Assembly (NCBI GenBank): GCA_944385475.1
Contig: CALWXJ010000019.1
Coordinates: 1-64,000, forward strand
Direction: 5' to 3'
From: an uncultured Oscillospiraceae bacterium
GTDB taxonomy: Bacteria > Bacillota > Clostridia > Oscillospirales > Oscillospiraceae
DNA: 64,000 nucleotides
Shown: in pieces, positions 17,012-25,358 of the stretch
How positions within the stretch are numbered: position 1 is the stretch's first letter
How the letters are laid out: each line of letters opens with the position of its first letter
Notes under the pieces: generated by a model
Databases searched by the model: none
The model's input: only the letters and a program-made list of their open reading frames with translations
Told to the model about the DNA's origin: nothing
Position numbers and translations under genes: made by a program

Positions 17012-17358
17012 GACAGGGCTTCCTCCCATTCCGCCTGGCGGAAGCCCACCAGCACTCGCCCTTCGTCCACCACAATGGGACGTTTGACCAGCATGCCGTC
17101 TGTTGCCAGCAAAGCCAGCTGCTCCTCCTCGCTCATGGTGGGGAGCTTGTCCTTGAGCTGCAGGGCCTTGTACTGCAGTCCGCTGGTGTTGAAAAACCGC
17201 TTCAGGGGCAGGCCGCTTTGCTGCCACCACTGGCGCAGCTCCTCCGCCGTGGGACGGTCTTCCTTGATGTCCCGCAGAGTATATGCCGTCGCATGTTGAT
17301 CCAGCCAGGCCTTGGCTTTCATGCAGGTGGAGCATTTGGGATAGCAGATAAACAGCAT
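17008..17358 (-). CDS. ArsC/Spx-family thioredoxin-fold protein
   Basis: A 116-aa member of the arsenate reductase-like family. CSTC at about residues 9-12 (YPKCSTCMKAKAWLD) gives the redox-active CXXC of Spx-type proteins, and the C-terminal KRPIVVDEGRVLVGFRQAEWEEAL is the ArsC-family signature. It is shorter than Spx (about 131 aa) and is usually annotated 'arsenate reductase family protein'; actual arsenate reduction is uncertain. It is translationally coupled with dus. Confidence 0.87.
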   Translation of the reverse strand: MLFICYPKCSTCMKAKAWLDQHATAYTLRDIKEDRPTAEELRQWWQQSGLPLKRFFNTSGLQYKALQLKDKLPTMSEEEQLALLATDGMLVKRPIVVDEGRVLVGFRQAEWEEALS

Positions 17359-17393
17359 CGTTCTTCCTCCTTGATATTTTTTATCTCAGAAAA

Positions 17394-17419
17394 AAGCACC
17401 CGGCCGAAGCCGGGTGCTT
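17394..17419 (-). terminator. intrinsic terminator of fakA
   Basis: An 11-bp stem AAGCACCCGGC with loop CGAA; on the minus strand it ends in a T-run (plus-strand A at 17390-17395). It separates fakA from the ArsC-like gene. Confidence 0.8.
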
Positions 17420-17425
17420 CCATCC

Positions 17426-19072
17426 TTATTCCATCGAAACAATATAATAATACACCGGCTGGCCGCCCCGCAGAACCGTCAGCTCCGCGTCAGGGCAGAT
17501 GGTTTCAAATACCTCTGCAGCGGCTTGGGCCTCTTCTTCCGTCACATCTTCCCCATAATACAAGGAGATGAACTCAGCCTCCCGCTGGGCCGCCTCCCGG
17601 GCAAGCTGCTCCAAAAGGACGTTGATGTCCGTGTCAGTGCCGAAAAGCTTCCCCTCCTGCAGCGCCAGATAGTCCCCCTCATGGATCTCAAACCCATCAA
17701 AGTCAGAGTTCCGGGCAGCATAGGTCACCTGGGCGGTGGTAACGGTGGACAGCGCCTCTGTCAGCGCGGCGGCAATGGCCTCCTCGTCCTCACAGTCAGC
17801 ATCCACATTCATCATGGCGGCAATCCCCTGGGGCACCGTCTTGGAGGGAATGACCACCACGTGCTTTTCCGTCAGGGCATCGCACTGCTGCGCAGCCATG
17901 ATGATATTGCTGTTATTGGGCAGGACAAATACCGTCTGGGCGGGGACTTTGTCCACGCCCTCCAGAATGCTCTCCGTGGAGGGGTTCATGGTCTGCCCGC
18001 CGGAGACTACCTGGTCCACCCCCAGATCCCGGAAGACATCTGCCAGCCCCTCCCCAGCACAGATGGCCAAAAAGCCCACCGCCTTCTCCGCCGGGGCCAC
18101 GGTGTGACCGGCGGGAGCGCTCTCCTCCTCAGACTGGAGGATCTGGGAGTGCTGGAGCTTCATGTTTTCGATCTTTGTGGTGCGGAAGGAGCCGTAAGTC
18201 AGTGCTTTTTCCAGCACCTCTCCAGGGTGATTGGTGTGGACGTGGACCTTGATGATCTCCTCATCGTCCACCAGAACCAGGCTGTCTCCCATTCCGGCCA
18301 GCCATGCCCGCAGCTGCTCAGGGTCTTTGTCATTCTCCCGCTGGACAATGAATTCCGTGCAGTACTGGAACTTGATATCAGCGGTGTCGAATTTATCAAA
18401 GGGGGACTCCCCGCCATCAGAGGCGGGGGTGCCGTCCTCTGCCACTTCCGGCATGGGCTCGCCCCGCATCTCCGCCAGCATCCCCTCCAGGATCAGGAGA
18501 TATCCCTTGCCTCCGGCATCCACCACGCCGGCCTTTTTCAGCACGGGGTTCATCTCAATGGTCTGGGCCAGAGCGGCATACCCCTCCCGGATGGCCTCCT
18601 CCAGCACTTTTTCGATGTCATTTTCCTGGGCGGCCACTTCCACCGCCCGCTTGGCCGCCAGACGGGAGACGGTGAGGACCGTGCCCTCCGCCGGCTTCAT
18701 CACGGCCTTATAGGCAGAGGAGACCCCCTCCTGCATGGCGGCGGCAAAAGCGGCGGCATCTGCGCTCTCCAAGCCCTTCAGCCCCCGGGAAAGGCCCCGG
18801 AACAGCAGCGACAAGATCACGCCGGAGTTGCCCCGGGCGCCCTGCAGCAGAGCCGAGGCCGTCACAGAGGCGGCTTTATCCACGGTGGCGGGCGTGGTGC
18901 GCCGCAGCTCTGCCACTGCGGTACCGATGGTCATGGACATATTGGTCCCGGTGTCCCCATCGGGCACCGGGAAGACGTTCAAATCGTTGATGGCCTGCTT
19001 TTGGGCCGTAATCACAGCGGCGCCGTGGAGCACCATCTGCTTAAACAGCGCCCCGCTGATCTGCTCTTTCAT
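17426..19072 (-). CDS. fakA: fatty acid kinase catalytic subunit-like DAK2 protein (FakA/YloV)
   Basis: FakA phosphorylates exogenous fatty acids bound to FakB so that they enter phospholipid synthesis. The 548-aa protein has an N-terminal DAK2 kinase domain (about 1-200) with NVFPVPDGDTGTNM binding metal-ATP and GARGNSGVIL, a middle domain (about 240-330) with VHTNHPGEVLE, and a C-terminal DegV-like region. No fakB is present in this window. The start is ATG with GAGGAGG upstream. It lies 13 bp after the Asp23 gene, the conserved yloU-yloV pair. Confidence 0.9.
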   Translation of the reverse strand: MKEQISGALFKQMVLHGAAVITAQKQAINDLNVFPVPDGDTGTNMSMTIGTAVAELRRTTPATVDKAASVTASALLQGARGNSGVILSLLFRGLSRGLKGLESADAAAFAAAMQEGVSSAYKAVMKPAEGTVLTVSRLAAKRAVEVAAQENDIEKVLEEAIREGYAALAQTIEMNPVLKKAGVVDAGGKGYLLILEGMLAEMRGEPMPEVAEDGTPASDGGESPFDKFDTADIKFQYCTEFIVQRENDKDPEQLRAWLAGMGDSLVLVDDEEIIKVHVHTNHPGEVLEKALTYGSFRTTKIENMKLQHSQILQSEEESAPAGHTVAPAEKAVGFLAICAGEGLADVFRDLGVDQVVSGGQTMNPSTESILEGVDKVPAQTVFVLPNNSNIIMAAQQCDALTEKHVVVIPSKTVPQGIAAMMNVDADCEDEEAIAAALTEALSTVTTAQVTYAARNSDFDGFEIHEGDYLALQEGKLFGTDTDINVLLEQLAREAAQREAEFISLYYGEDVTEEEAQAAAEVFETICPDAELTVLRGGQPVYYYIVSME

Positions 19073-19085
19073 GGAACGGACCTCC

Positions 19086-19436
19086 TCAAAGGAGCATGGA
19101 GTCCACGCAGACATCCACTGCCTTGACTTCCACTCCGGTATTTTTGTTCACCACATAGCGCACCTCGTTCATAATGGAGCGGCACACCGCAGGGATATTG
19201 ACCCCGTTTTCCACGATGATGTGCAGCTCGATGGAGATGGTGTTATCCTCATGGTAGGTAATGTTGACGCCTTTGCTCATCGCCTCCCGGCGCAGAAGGT
19301 GAACCAGTCCATCTGTCATGGAGCGGTAGGCCATTCCCTTGACGCCAAAGCAGTTGGTGGCGGCCATGCCGGTGATGTTGGAAAACACGGCACTGCTGAC
19401 GGAAATCTCGCCCTGTTCAGATTTCATCTGGATCAT
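19086..19436 (-). CDS. Asp23/Gls24 family protein (YloU-like)
   Basis: A 116-aa envelope-stress or membrane-associated protein of the Asp23 family. The pattern ISVSSAVFSNITGMAATNCFGVKGMAYRS is the family core, followed by the alternating beta strand region TISIELHIIVENGVNI. YloU-type members precede fakA in many Firmicutes, as here. ATG at 19436 has AGAGAGGA upstream; an ATG further upstream would add an unconserved extension. Confidence 0.9.
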   Translation of the reverse strand: MIQMKSEQGEISVSSAVFSNITGMAATNCFGVKGMAYRSMTDGLVHLLRREAMSKGVNITYHEDNTISIELHIIVENGVNIPAVCRSIMNEVRYVVNKNTGVEVKAVDVCVDSMLL

Positions 19437-19508
19437 GAAAACATCCTCTCTTTCTCGGGGATTGGAAAAGGGGCATCGCCGCCCCCCGATTGATATCATT
19501 GCATGGTT

Positions 19509-19537
19509 ATTATATACGATTTACCTGGAAAGTACAA
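19509..19537 (-). promoter_or_regulatory. sigma-A promoter of asp23-fakA operon
   Basis: On the minus strand TTGTAC (19532-19537), 17-bp spacer, TATAAT (19509-19514), about 70 bp before the Asp23-family start. Confidence 0.75.
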
Positions 19538-19563
19538 GAGAAAATCCGCCCTGGCGTGAAAAC

Positions 19564-19587
19564 GGGCCGGGCGTCGCCGCCCGGCCC
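19564..19587 (-). terminator. terminator of HD-domain gene
   Basis: A perfect 10-bp GC stem (GGGCCGGGCG and complement, loop TCGC) followed on the minus strand by a short T tract. Confidence 0.65.
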
Positions 19588-19594
19588 GGCCTTG

Positions 19595-20179
19595 TCAGAG
19601 AGCGGCCATTGCCGCATTGACGTCGTCTTCGCAGGAGGACATGGCCCGCAGCGTCAGCTCCATCAGCTTTTCCAGTTCCCATCCCAGGCGCTGTGCACCA
19701 TCTGAGATCACGTCCCGGGAACAGCCCGCGGCAAACTTTTTGTCCTTGAACTTCTTTTTCAAAGAGCTGACCTCCATATCCTTGCAGCTCTTGCTGGGCC
19801 GCATCCGGACGGCGGCGCCGATCAGCCCTGTCAGCTCGTCCGCGGCAAAGAGGACCTTCTCCATCTCATGCACCGGCTCCACATCGCTGCAGATCCCGTA
19901 TCCATGGCTGCACACCGCGTGGACGAACTCTTCACTGCATCCGATCTCCGCCAGCAGTTCCGGGGCCTTTTTGCAGTGCTGTTCCGGCCACTTTTCAAAG
20001 TCCACATCGTGCAAAAGGCCCACCGTGGCCCAGAAATCCGCGTCCTCCCCATATCCCAGCTCCTGGGCGAAATAGCGCATGGTTCCCTCCACCGTCAGGG
20101 CGTGCTGGATATGAAAGGGCTCGGTGTTATAGGTCTTCAACAGTGCAAGAGCGGCCTCTCTTTCAGGGCATGCTTTCAT
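19595..20179 (-). CDS. HD-domain phosphohydrolase (HDIG type)
   Basis: A 194-aa protein. The metal-binding residues are His23/His27 region (FHIQHALTVEGTM), HD in LLHDVDFEKWPE near residues 56-57, and a later His (CSHGY) and Asp (AADELTG). These clostridial proteins are annotated 'HDIG domain-containing'; hydrolysis of a phosphorylated metabolite or nucleotide is likely but the substrate is unknown. ATG follows GGAAGGAA. It stands alone between terminators. Confidence 0.8.
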   Translation of the reverse strand: MKACPEREAALALLKTYNTEPFHIQHALTVEGTMRYFAQELGYGEDADFWATVGLLHDVDFEKWPEQHCKKAPELLAEIGCSEEFVHAVCSHGYGICSDVEPVHEMEKVLFAADELTGLIGAAVRMRPSKSCKDMEVSSLKKKFKDKKFAAGCSRDVISDGAQRLGWELEKLMELTLRAMSSCEDDVNAAMAAL

Positions 20180-20243
20180 CTTTGGTTCCTTCCTTCCTGT
20201 GAATTGATTTTCCGGCGGAGTGCAGCCGCCGTCTCTGCCTGCT

Positions 20244-20933
20244 TTACTCCCGGGGATCCGGGTCGGCTTCCAGGGTCACAAAATAATCGTAGTAGGGCAG
20301 CAAAAAGGAAAACCCCCGCTGCAACCGCCCCACGATCTCCCGGCTGAACAGTTCCTCGCCCAGGGGCGCTTCATGGGAGATGGAAAAAGATTTAGCCTGG
20401 TACCACGGCAGCAAGATCTCCCGGGAGGGGGCGGAACGGGGCCGGCGGTAATCCTCCGTCCGGAGCTGAAACTCTGTCTGACTCTGAAGGCGCTCCGTCA
20501 GTTCCTCCATCACCCCAGGCGCCCGATCCATCCGGGCCCGGAGCTTTGCCATGGTCAGGGGCTTGGCCATGTAGTAGCCCAGGCCATAGCTCCATCCCTC
20601 CGGCATCAGCTCAAACCAAAAACAGGGGCGGGCGGTCCACTGCTGGGAGGGCTGCTCCACGGAAAACCACAATCCATCTTTATAGGGCCCCCGCCCATGG
20701 AGCCGCCGGGCGTCCCGGTAAATCCGGGTCACTTTGCAGATCAGGCCGGCTTCCGGCCGCTGCCGGGTCAAAAAATCGTGCATCTCCCCTGCCAGATCGG
20801 CCATGGGGCGGTAAAATTGAGTGAGATAGGTCTCCTTGTGGGCCTCAAACCAGCTCCGCTCGTTGTTAAAGCGGATGCCCCACATAAAATCCACGGTCTC
20901 ATCCGTAAAACCGGTAAACATATGCTTGTCCAT
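20244..20933 (-). CDS. DUF2461 domain-containing protein
   Basis: A 229-aa soluble protein of the DUF2461 (TIGR02453) family, whose function is not known. Recognisable parts are FMWGIRFNNERSWFEAHKETY near residue 16, the RIYRDARRLHGRGPYKDGLWFSV block in the middle and GYYMAKPLT. ATG at 20933 lies immediately after GAGG; ATG 20921 is an alternative. It has its own promoter about 20 bp upstream. Confidence 0.85.
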   Translation of the reverse strand: MDKHMFTGFTDETVDFMWGIRFNNERSWFEAHKETYLTQFYRPMADLAGEMHDFLTRQRPEAGLICKVTRIYRDARRLHGRGPYKDGLWFSVEQPSQQWTARPCFWFELMPEGWSYGLGYYMAKPLTMAKLRARMDRAPGVMEELTERLQSQTEFQLRTEDYRRPRSAPSREILLPWYQAKSFSISHEAPLGEELFSREIVGRLQRGFSFLLPYYDYFVTLEADPDPRE

Positions 20934-20953
20934 CCTCTTTTAAATTCCAAATC

Positions 20954-20982
20954 AGTATAGCACAAATACTGTCCCAGGGCAA
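20954..20982 (-). promoter_or_regulatory. sigma-A promoter of DUF2461 gene
   Basis: On the minus strand TTGCCC (20977-20982), 17-bp spacer, TGC-extended TATACT (20954-20959). Confidence 0.75.
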
Positions 20983-20984
20983 CG

Positions 20985-21017
20985 CAAAAAAGCCCGGGGA
21001 GGATATCCCCCCCGGGC
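20985..21017 (-). terminator. terminator of cytidylate-kinase-like gene
   Basis: Stem GCCCGGGG / CCCCGGGC with a minus-strand T6 tail (plus-strand A at 20986-20991). Confidence 0.75.
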
Positions 21018-21027
21018 AGGCAGCCTA

Positions 21028-21630
21028 TCATGCCTGTGCTTGCGCCGCCTCAATAATGAACTTCACGCAAAGATCCTGACCCAGGGCACCGCTGTCCAGT
21101 GTCAGATGGTAGTTGCGGATATCGCCCCAGCGCTTGCCGGTATAGCGGCTATAATAGGTGCGGCGGCTGCGGTCCGTCCTCTCCATAGCCTTTTTGATGG
21201 CTGTGGCGTCTGTGGAGTGAATATAGCTGCTGATGCGCACTGCCCGGTGCACCTCGTCGGCGTGGATGAAGACGTTGAGGCTGTCCACCCCCGCCTGGCG
21301 CAGGATCTCATCTGCGCACCGGCCCAGGATCACGCAGGGCCCTTGCTTGGCAAAGTTCAAGATGATCGCCTGCTGCACATCCCGGATGGCTTTGTGGGTG
21401 TCCTGGTAAAACCCGCTGGAAACCTGACAGATGCTCTCAAAAATAGACTCTCCCCGGCCGATCTGCTCTTCTTCGCTGCGGATGAGATCCATGTCAAATC
21501 CGCTGGCCTTGGCCGTCTCCCGGAGGATGGCCTTGTCGTAAAGCTCCACGCCCAGTTCCTCCGCTACCCGCTGGGCAATCTCCCGCCCGCCGGCGCCGTA
21601 TTCGCGGCTGATGGTGACGATCTTGCTCAC
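21028..21630 (-). CDS. cytidylate kinase-like family protein
   Basis: A 200-aa P-loop kinase-like protein. The N-terminus ITISREYGAGGREIAQRVAEELGV has the modified P-loop typical of the 'cytidylate kinase-like' (AAA_26) family, with VILGRCADEIL as the central strand-helix. It is distinct from true CMP kinase; the substrate is not established. The start is ATG with GGGAGGGAG upstream and a clean promoter at 21681-21709. Confidence 0.87.
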   Translation of the reverse strand: MSKIVTISREYGAGGREIAQRVAEELGVELYDKAILRETAKASGFDMDLIRSEEEQIGRGESIFESICQVSSGFYQDTHKAIRDVQQAIILNFAKQGPCVILGRCADEILRQAGVDSLNVFIHADEVHRAVRISSYIHSTDATAIKKAMERTDRSRRTYYSRYTGKRWGDIRNYHLTLDSGALGQDLCVKFIIEAAQAQA

Positions 21631-21680
21631 ACAACTCCCTCCCGTCGTTTTCTTTGTTCAGGTGAGGCCTTTGTGGATTC

Positions 21681-21709
21681 ATCATACCACACTTCCGGCA
21701 AAGGTGCAA
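21681..21709 (-). promoter_or_regulatory. sigma-A promoter of cytidylate-kinase-like gene
   Basis: On the minus strand TTGCAC (21704-21709), 17-bp spacer, TATGAT (21681-21686). Confidence 0.75.
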
Positions 21710-21716
21710 TGAAAAA

Positions 21717-22361
21717 TCAGCAGATGGCCCGCTGCAGCAGGTACAAAAGCCGATTCGCCCGCCCATAGGCATCCTGGCTCAGCTCCGTGAGCAGCTGCTG
21801 GAGACAGGGGTCCGTGGTTCCCTCCGCAGCCCGCTGGTAATTCATCCCGTTGCAGGCTTCAATATGGTATTGCTCCCGCAGCGCCGGGCACCAGGATTCC
21901 ACACACACCTGCCCGCACTCCACCGCCGGGCGGTAGCAGTTCCCGGTGATGAGGTAGTAGACCGCCATCAGCCGCCGGGCCGCCGCTGCAGACTCCCCCG
22001 CCAGGTCCCGGATGGTCTGGCGTGCCATGGCCGGCGCCTGCCGCAACAGGGCGCGGTAGCTCCTCCGGGCGGAACACTCCTCTTCGATGAACCCGGAGAT
22101 CACCGACGTCATCTCCGCTACCGCTGACCCCATGCAGCAGGGATCCGGAAATGCCCCGGGCAGCTGCTCCTCCTGGGCAAGCGACGGCGTCTGACCCTGG
22201 TTCGCTGCGGCAGACTGCGCGGGCGCGCTCATGCCCCCTGCCTGGTCTGACGGGGTGGCCGCCGGCTGGGAGTAGGGCTCCATCTGTGTCCCCACCCGCT
22301 TCCACACCTGATCATATTTACGGAAATCATACCCCTGGGAAGCCTGTGTACGTTCCTCCAT
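21717..22361 (-). CDS. ferritin-like domain protein, function unknown
   Basis: A 214-aa protein. Residues 1-70 are low-complexity and rich in Ala, Gln, Pro and Ser. Residues 75-210 are predicted helical and look like a four-helix ferritin-like bundle: FIEEECSARRSYRALLRQAP, LAGESAAAARRLMAVYYLITG, ALREQYHIEACNGMNYQRAAEG, QDAYGRANRLLYLLQ. Several Cys (CCMGS, CYRPAVECGQVCVESWC) are unusual for ferritins. Similar clostridial proteins are annotated only as ferritin-like; a link to sporulation or oxidative stress is speculation. ATG follows GGAGGGAC. Confidence 0.6.
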   Translation of the reverse strand: MEERTQASQGYDFRKYDQVWKRVGTQMEPYSQPAATPSDQAGGMSAPAQSAAANQGQTPSLAQEEQLPGAFPDPCCMGSAVAEMTSVISGFIEEECSARRSYRALLRQAPAMARQTIRDLAGESAAAARRLMAVYYLITGNCYRPAVECGQVCVESWCPALREQYHIEACNGMNYQRAAEGTTDPCLQQLLTELSQDAYGRANRLLYLLQRAIC

Positions 22362-22483
22362 AATGCGTCCCTCCTTTTCCTTCCACTCTATGCTCCAGAT
22401 TCATTTTTCGGAACTGTTGTATTTGCAACATTTGTTTTTTGGAAATTTGGATAGAATATCCCTGTCGGCACCCTCCTCAATGA
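22362..22483. other. AT-rich intergenic gap, no gene seen
   Basis: About 120 bp, AT-rich, upstream of the ferritin-like gene. A TTGCAA is present on the minus strand but no well-spaced TATAAT-like box follows, so the promoter may use another sigma factor. Confidence 0.4.
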
Positions 22484-22515
22484 AAAAGGGCGCCCCCTGA
22501 TGGAGGCGCCCTTTT
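22484..22515. terminator. terminator of alpha/beta hydrolase gene
   Basis: Perfect 11-bp stem AAAAGGGCGCC with its complement and a 10-nt loop, with T/A tails on both sides. Confidence 0.8.
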
Positions 22516-22541
22516 GCCGGCCAGGACCGGCCGGCGTACTT

Positions 22542-23333
22542 TTAAATATTCTCTTCGATCCAGTCCACTGTTTCCTTGATCACCATATCCGCCATGGTCT
22601 TATCCTTTTCCAGGGCGTTGAAGGTATGGTTGGCATGGGGGATGAGGCGGACCTCTCCTGTGGTCTGGCAGGCCCCGGCGATCTCCACCGCGTGGAGCAC
22701 CGGCACCATGGTGTCGTCCGTGCCGGACACGGCCAGCATGGCCCCTTCATAAGCCTGGAGCTGATCCATGGGATTGGAGTCCCGGATCTCATCGAACCAC
22801 TGACGGGAGAGGATCAGATCCCCCCGCCACTCCACAGGGATGGTGGCAAAGCCCTGCTCTTTGGCCTGCTCATAGTAGCGGTGGAACCACCCCTCAAACA
22901 CCCCTGCCCCATTGTGGCATTCGCCGGACCAGCTGACGGCGGCGGTAATCTCCTCCGGGTGGCGGCCCAAAAACTCCGCCATGACCCGGGCGCCCTGGCT
23001 GAATCCCAGGATACCCAGGCGTTTGGAGTCCACGTCCGGCCGCTGGCGCACATAGGAAAAGACACTTTCCGTATCCTCCACCTCGCCATAGAAGGTCATC
23101 TCCTGAGGCGGGACGGTACTCTCCCCGCAGCCGGCAAAGTCAAAGCGCAGCGAGGCAATGCCCCGTTGGTTCAGCGCAGCGGCCAGCGCCCGGAACAGCC
23201 CCCCCACTTCGTCTTTGGACGAGCCGGTGCCGTGGCATAAGATCACGGTGGGAAACGGCCCGTCCCCCTCCGGACGGCAAAATCGGGCAGGGATATCGTA
23301 GGATCGCCCCGCAATCATGAGATCTTCCCGCAT
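22542..23333 (-). CDS. alpha/beta hydrolase, dienelactone-hydrolase/esterase-like
   Basis: A 263-aa cytoplasmic serine hydrolase. The oxyanion region is LCHGTGSSKDE, the nucleophile elbow is GFSQGA near residue 117, the acid is in SGTDDTMVP near 208 and the base is in HANHTF near 238. It resembles YqiA/DLH-like esterases; the natural substrate is unknown. ATG at 23333 has GGGGGAG 8 bases upstream; a GTG three codons earlier is too close to that site. The promoter is at 23373-23402. Confidence 0.87.
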   Translation of the reverse strand: MREDLMIAGRSYDIPARFCRPEGDGPFPTVILCHGTGSSKDEVGGLFRALAAALNQRGIASLRFDFAGCGESTVPPQEMTFYGEVEDTESVFSYVRQRPDVDSKRLGILGFSQGARVMAEFLGRHPEEITAAVSWSGECHNGAGVFEGWFHRYYEQAKEQGFATIPVEWRGDLILSRQWFDEIRDSNPMDQLQAYEGAMLAVSGTDDTMVPVLHAVEIAGACQTTGEVRLIPHANHTFNALEKDKTMADMVIKETVDWIEENI

Positions 23334-23372
23334 GGTACGCACTCCCCCTGTCTGGAATTAGCTTTCCCATGT

Positions 23373-23402
23373 ATTATATCAGCACGCCGGCGGGATTTTC
23401 AA
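23373..23402 (-). promoter_or_regulatory. sigma-A promoter of alpha/beta hydrolase
   Basis: On the minus strand TTGAAA (23397-23402), 18-bp spacer, TATAAT (23373-23378). Confidence 0.7.
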
Positions 23403-23483
23403 TATCTCCGGGGAAAGTTTTCCTCGACAGCGCCCGACAGCTCCCCGTGCCGGGGAACTTTCCCGGCGGCGGCCTTCCCCGTC

Positions 23484-23511
23484 TTGCATTTTTGGTTTTT
23501 TCTGCTAAAAT
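23484..23511 (+). promoter_or_regulatory. promoter of sufC-sufB/D pair
   Basis: TTGCAT (23484-23489), 16-bp spacer, TGC-extended TAAAAT (23506-23511), about 42 bp before the start codon. Confidence 0.6.
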
Positions 23512-23553
23512 GTATAAATTACGAGTGTTTTTCCAACAAAGGAGGTTTCCAAT

Positions 23554-24291
23554 ATGCTGGAGCTTAAGCATATCAGCTATACCGTCCAGGAGGGCGATGA
23601 CAAACTTGGCATCCTCAATGACATCTCCCTCACCATTGACGACCACAAGCTGGTGGTCTTCACCGGCCCCAATGGCGGCGGCAAGACGACGCTGGCCAAG
23701 GTCATTATGGGCCTTGTCACCCCCACTTCCGGCCAGATCCTCTGGAACGGCCAGGACATCACCCCGCTGAGCATCACGGAGCGGGCCAAATTGGGCATCA
23801 GCTACGGCTTCCAGCAGCCCCCCCGATTCAAGGGGCTGACGGTGCGGGATCTATTGACCCTTGCCAGCGGCAATGAAAAGCTCTCCAAGGATCAGTGCTG
23901 TCAGTATCTGACCAAGGTGGGGCTGTGCGCCAATGACTATCTGGACCGGGAGGTGGACGTGTCCCTCTCCGGCGGCGAGGTCAAGCGCATTGAGATCGCG
24001 TCTATCCTGGCCCGCAACAGCCAGTTTATGATCTTTGACGAACCGGAGGCGGGGATCGACCTTTGGAGCTTCACCCGCCTGACCGAGACCTTTGAGCAGA
24101 TCCATGCCAAGGGCAGCGCCACCATGGTCATCATCTCCCACCAGGAGCGTATCATCTCCTTGGCGGATGAAGTGATCGTGGTGGGAGACGGCGCCATCCG
24201 CCACCGGGGCTCCGCGCAGGAGATCCTGCCCCAGATCCTGGCGGATACCTTAGGCTCCTGCCCTGTTTTGAAAAAGGAGGCGAATGCGTAA
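23554..24291 (+). CDS. sufC: SufC-like Fe-S cluster assembly ATPase
   Basis: ABC-type ATPase that drives the Fe-S scaffold encoded next. The 245-aa protein has Walker A GPNGGGKTT near residues 39-47, the Q-loop in FQQPPRFKGL near 90, the signature SLSGGEVKRIEI near 137 (SGGE, as in SufC, rather than SGGQ), Walker B FMIFDEPEAGID near 158 and a switch His in IISHQERI. No membrane partner is nearby, as expected for SufC. The TAA stop overlaps the next ATG by one base, so the two are translationally coupled. Confidence 0.92.
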   Translation: MLELKHISYTVQEGDDKLGILNDISLTIDDHKLVVFTGPNGGGKTTLAKVIMGLVTPTSGQILWNGQDITPLSITERAKLGISYGFQQPPRFKGLTVRDLLTLASGNEKLSKDQCCQYLTKVGLCANDYLDREVDVSLSGGEVKRIEIASILARNSQFMIFDEPEAGIDLWSFTRLTETFEQIHAKGSATMVIISHQERIISLADEVIVVGDGAIRHRGSAQEILPQILADTLGSCPVLKKEANA

Positions 24292-25217
24292 TGATGGACA
24301 CCCAGATCGACCGGGAGCTGTTGGAGAAAATCGCCGACCTCACCGGCAAGCCCGTAGGGGCGTTCAATATCCGTAAGGACAGCGGCTGCGACGGCCGCCA
24401 GTCCACCGAGCATATCGAGATTGCCAACCGCGCTGACGGGAAAAGCGGCATCGACATCCGCATCAAGGACGGCACTGTGGGAGAGACCTGCCACATCCCG
24501 GTGATCATCACCAAACCCGGCATCGAGGAGATGGTCTACAACGACTTCTACATCGGGGACAACTGCGATGTGGACATCGTGGCCGGCTGCGGCATCCACA
24601 ACTGCGGCAACCAGGACTCCCGCCATGACGGACTACACACCTTCCATGTGGGCAGGAATTCCAAGGTCCGCTATACAGAAAAGCACTATGGCGAGGGCAC
24701 CGGCAAGGGCGGCCGCGTCATGAACCCCCAAACCGTGGTCTATTTGGAAGAGGGCGCCTCTATCCAGATGGAGACGGTGCAGATCCGGGGAATCGACTCC
24801 ACCAAGCGGGACACCAAAATCATCTGCGGGAAGGATGCCGAGGCAGTGGTCACGGAGCGGCTTCTCACAGACGATCACCAGGTGGCGGAGAGCAATATGG
24901 AGATCGTCCTGGACGGAGAGGGCTCCCGGGGTCGGGTGATCTCCCGGTCCGTTGCCCAGGGCAACTCCACGCAGGTTTTCTACCCCAGAATGGTGGGCAA
25001 CAGCCAGTGCTTCGGCCATGTCCAGTGCGACTCCATCATCATGGACAGCGCCACCGTCAAATCCATTCCCGCCATCACCGCCAACTCTACAGAGGCACAG
25101 TTGGTCCACGAGGCCGCCATCGGCAAAATCGCCGGAGAGCAGCTTTTGAAGCTGGAGACTCTGGGCCTCACTCCCGAAGAAGCCGAGGAGTGCATCCTCA
25201 ACGGCTTTTTGGCCTGA
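24291..25217 (+). CDS. SufB/SufD-family Fe-S scaffold protein
   Basis: A 308-aa SufBD-fold protein, shorter than SufB (about 465) or SufD (about 420), and the only SufBD protein here. The core beta-helix region includes DNCDVDIVAGCGIHNCGNQDS, KVRYTEKHYGEGTGKGGRVMNP, and the C-terminal part SAITANSTEAQLVHEAAIGKI-like block (IPAITANSTEAQLVHEA, near 265) conserved in SufB/SufD. There are many cysteines, including the GCGIHNCG pair. A lone SufC plus one short SufB/D matches the minimal SUF-like (SMS-type) arrangement known from anaerobes; no sufS or sufU is adjacent, although a cysteine desulfurase lies at 35321. Confidence 0.88.
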   Translation: MMDTQIDRELLEKIADLTGKPVGAFNIRKDSGCDGRQSTEHIEIANRADGKSGIDIRIKDGTVGETCHIPVIITKPGIEEMVYNDFYIGDNCDVDIVAGCGIHNCGNQDSRHDGLHTFHVGRNSKVRYTEKHYGEGTGKGGRVMNPQTVVYLEEGASIQMETVQIRGIDSTKRDTKIICGKDAEAVVTERLLTDDHQVAESNMEIVLDGEGSRGRVISRSVAQGNSTQVFYPRMVGNSQCFGHVQCDSIIMDSATVKSIPAITANSTEAQLVHEAAIGKIAGEQLLKLETLGLTPEEAEECILNGFLA

Positions 25218-25233
25218 TTATTTTCAAAATACA

Positions 25234-25269
25234 AGCAGCGCCGGCGACTGCCGGCGCTGCTGTTTTTTT
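25234..25269 (+). terminator. terminator of sufC-sufB/D
   Basis: Perfect 12-bp stem AGCAGCGCCGGC with GACT loop followed by GTTTTTTT. A second small hairpin (AAGAGC-AGG-GCTCTT, then T) follows near 25340. Confidence 0.85.
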
Positions 25270-25358
25270 ACTTTTCCCAGATCTGCAGCCCCGTGGCGGA
25301 CCGCTTCCCGGCCCTCCTCCGGTCTTTTTAAAGCAGGCTGAAGAGCAGGGCTCTTTTT

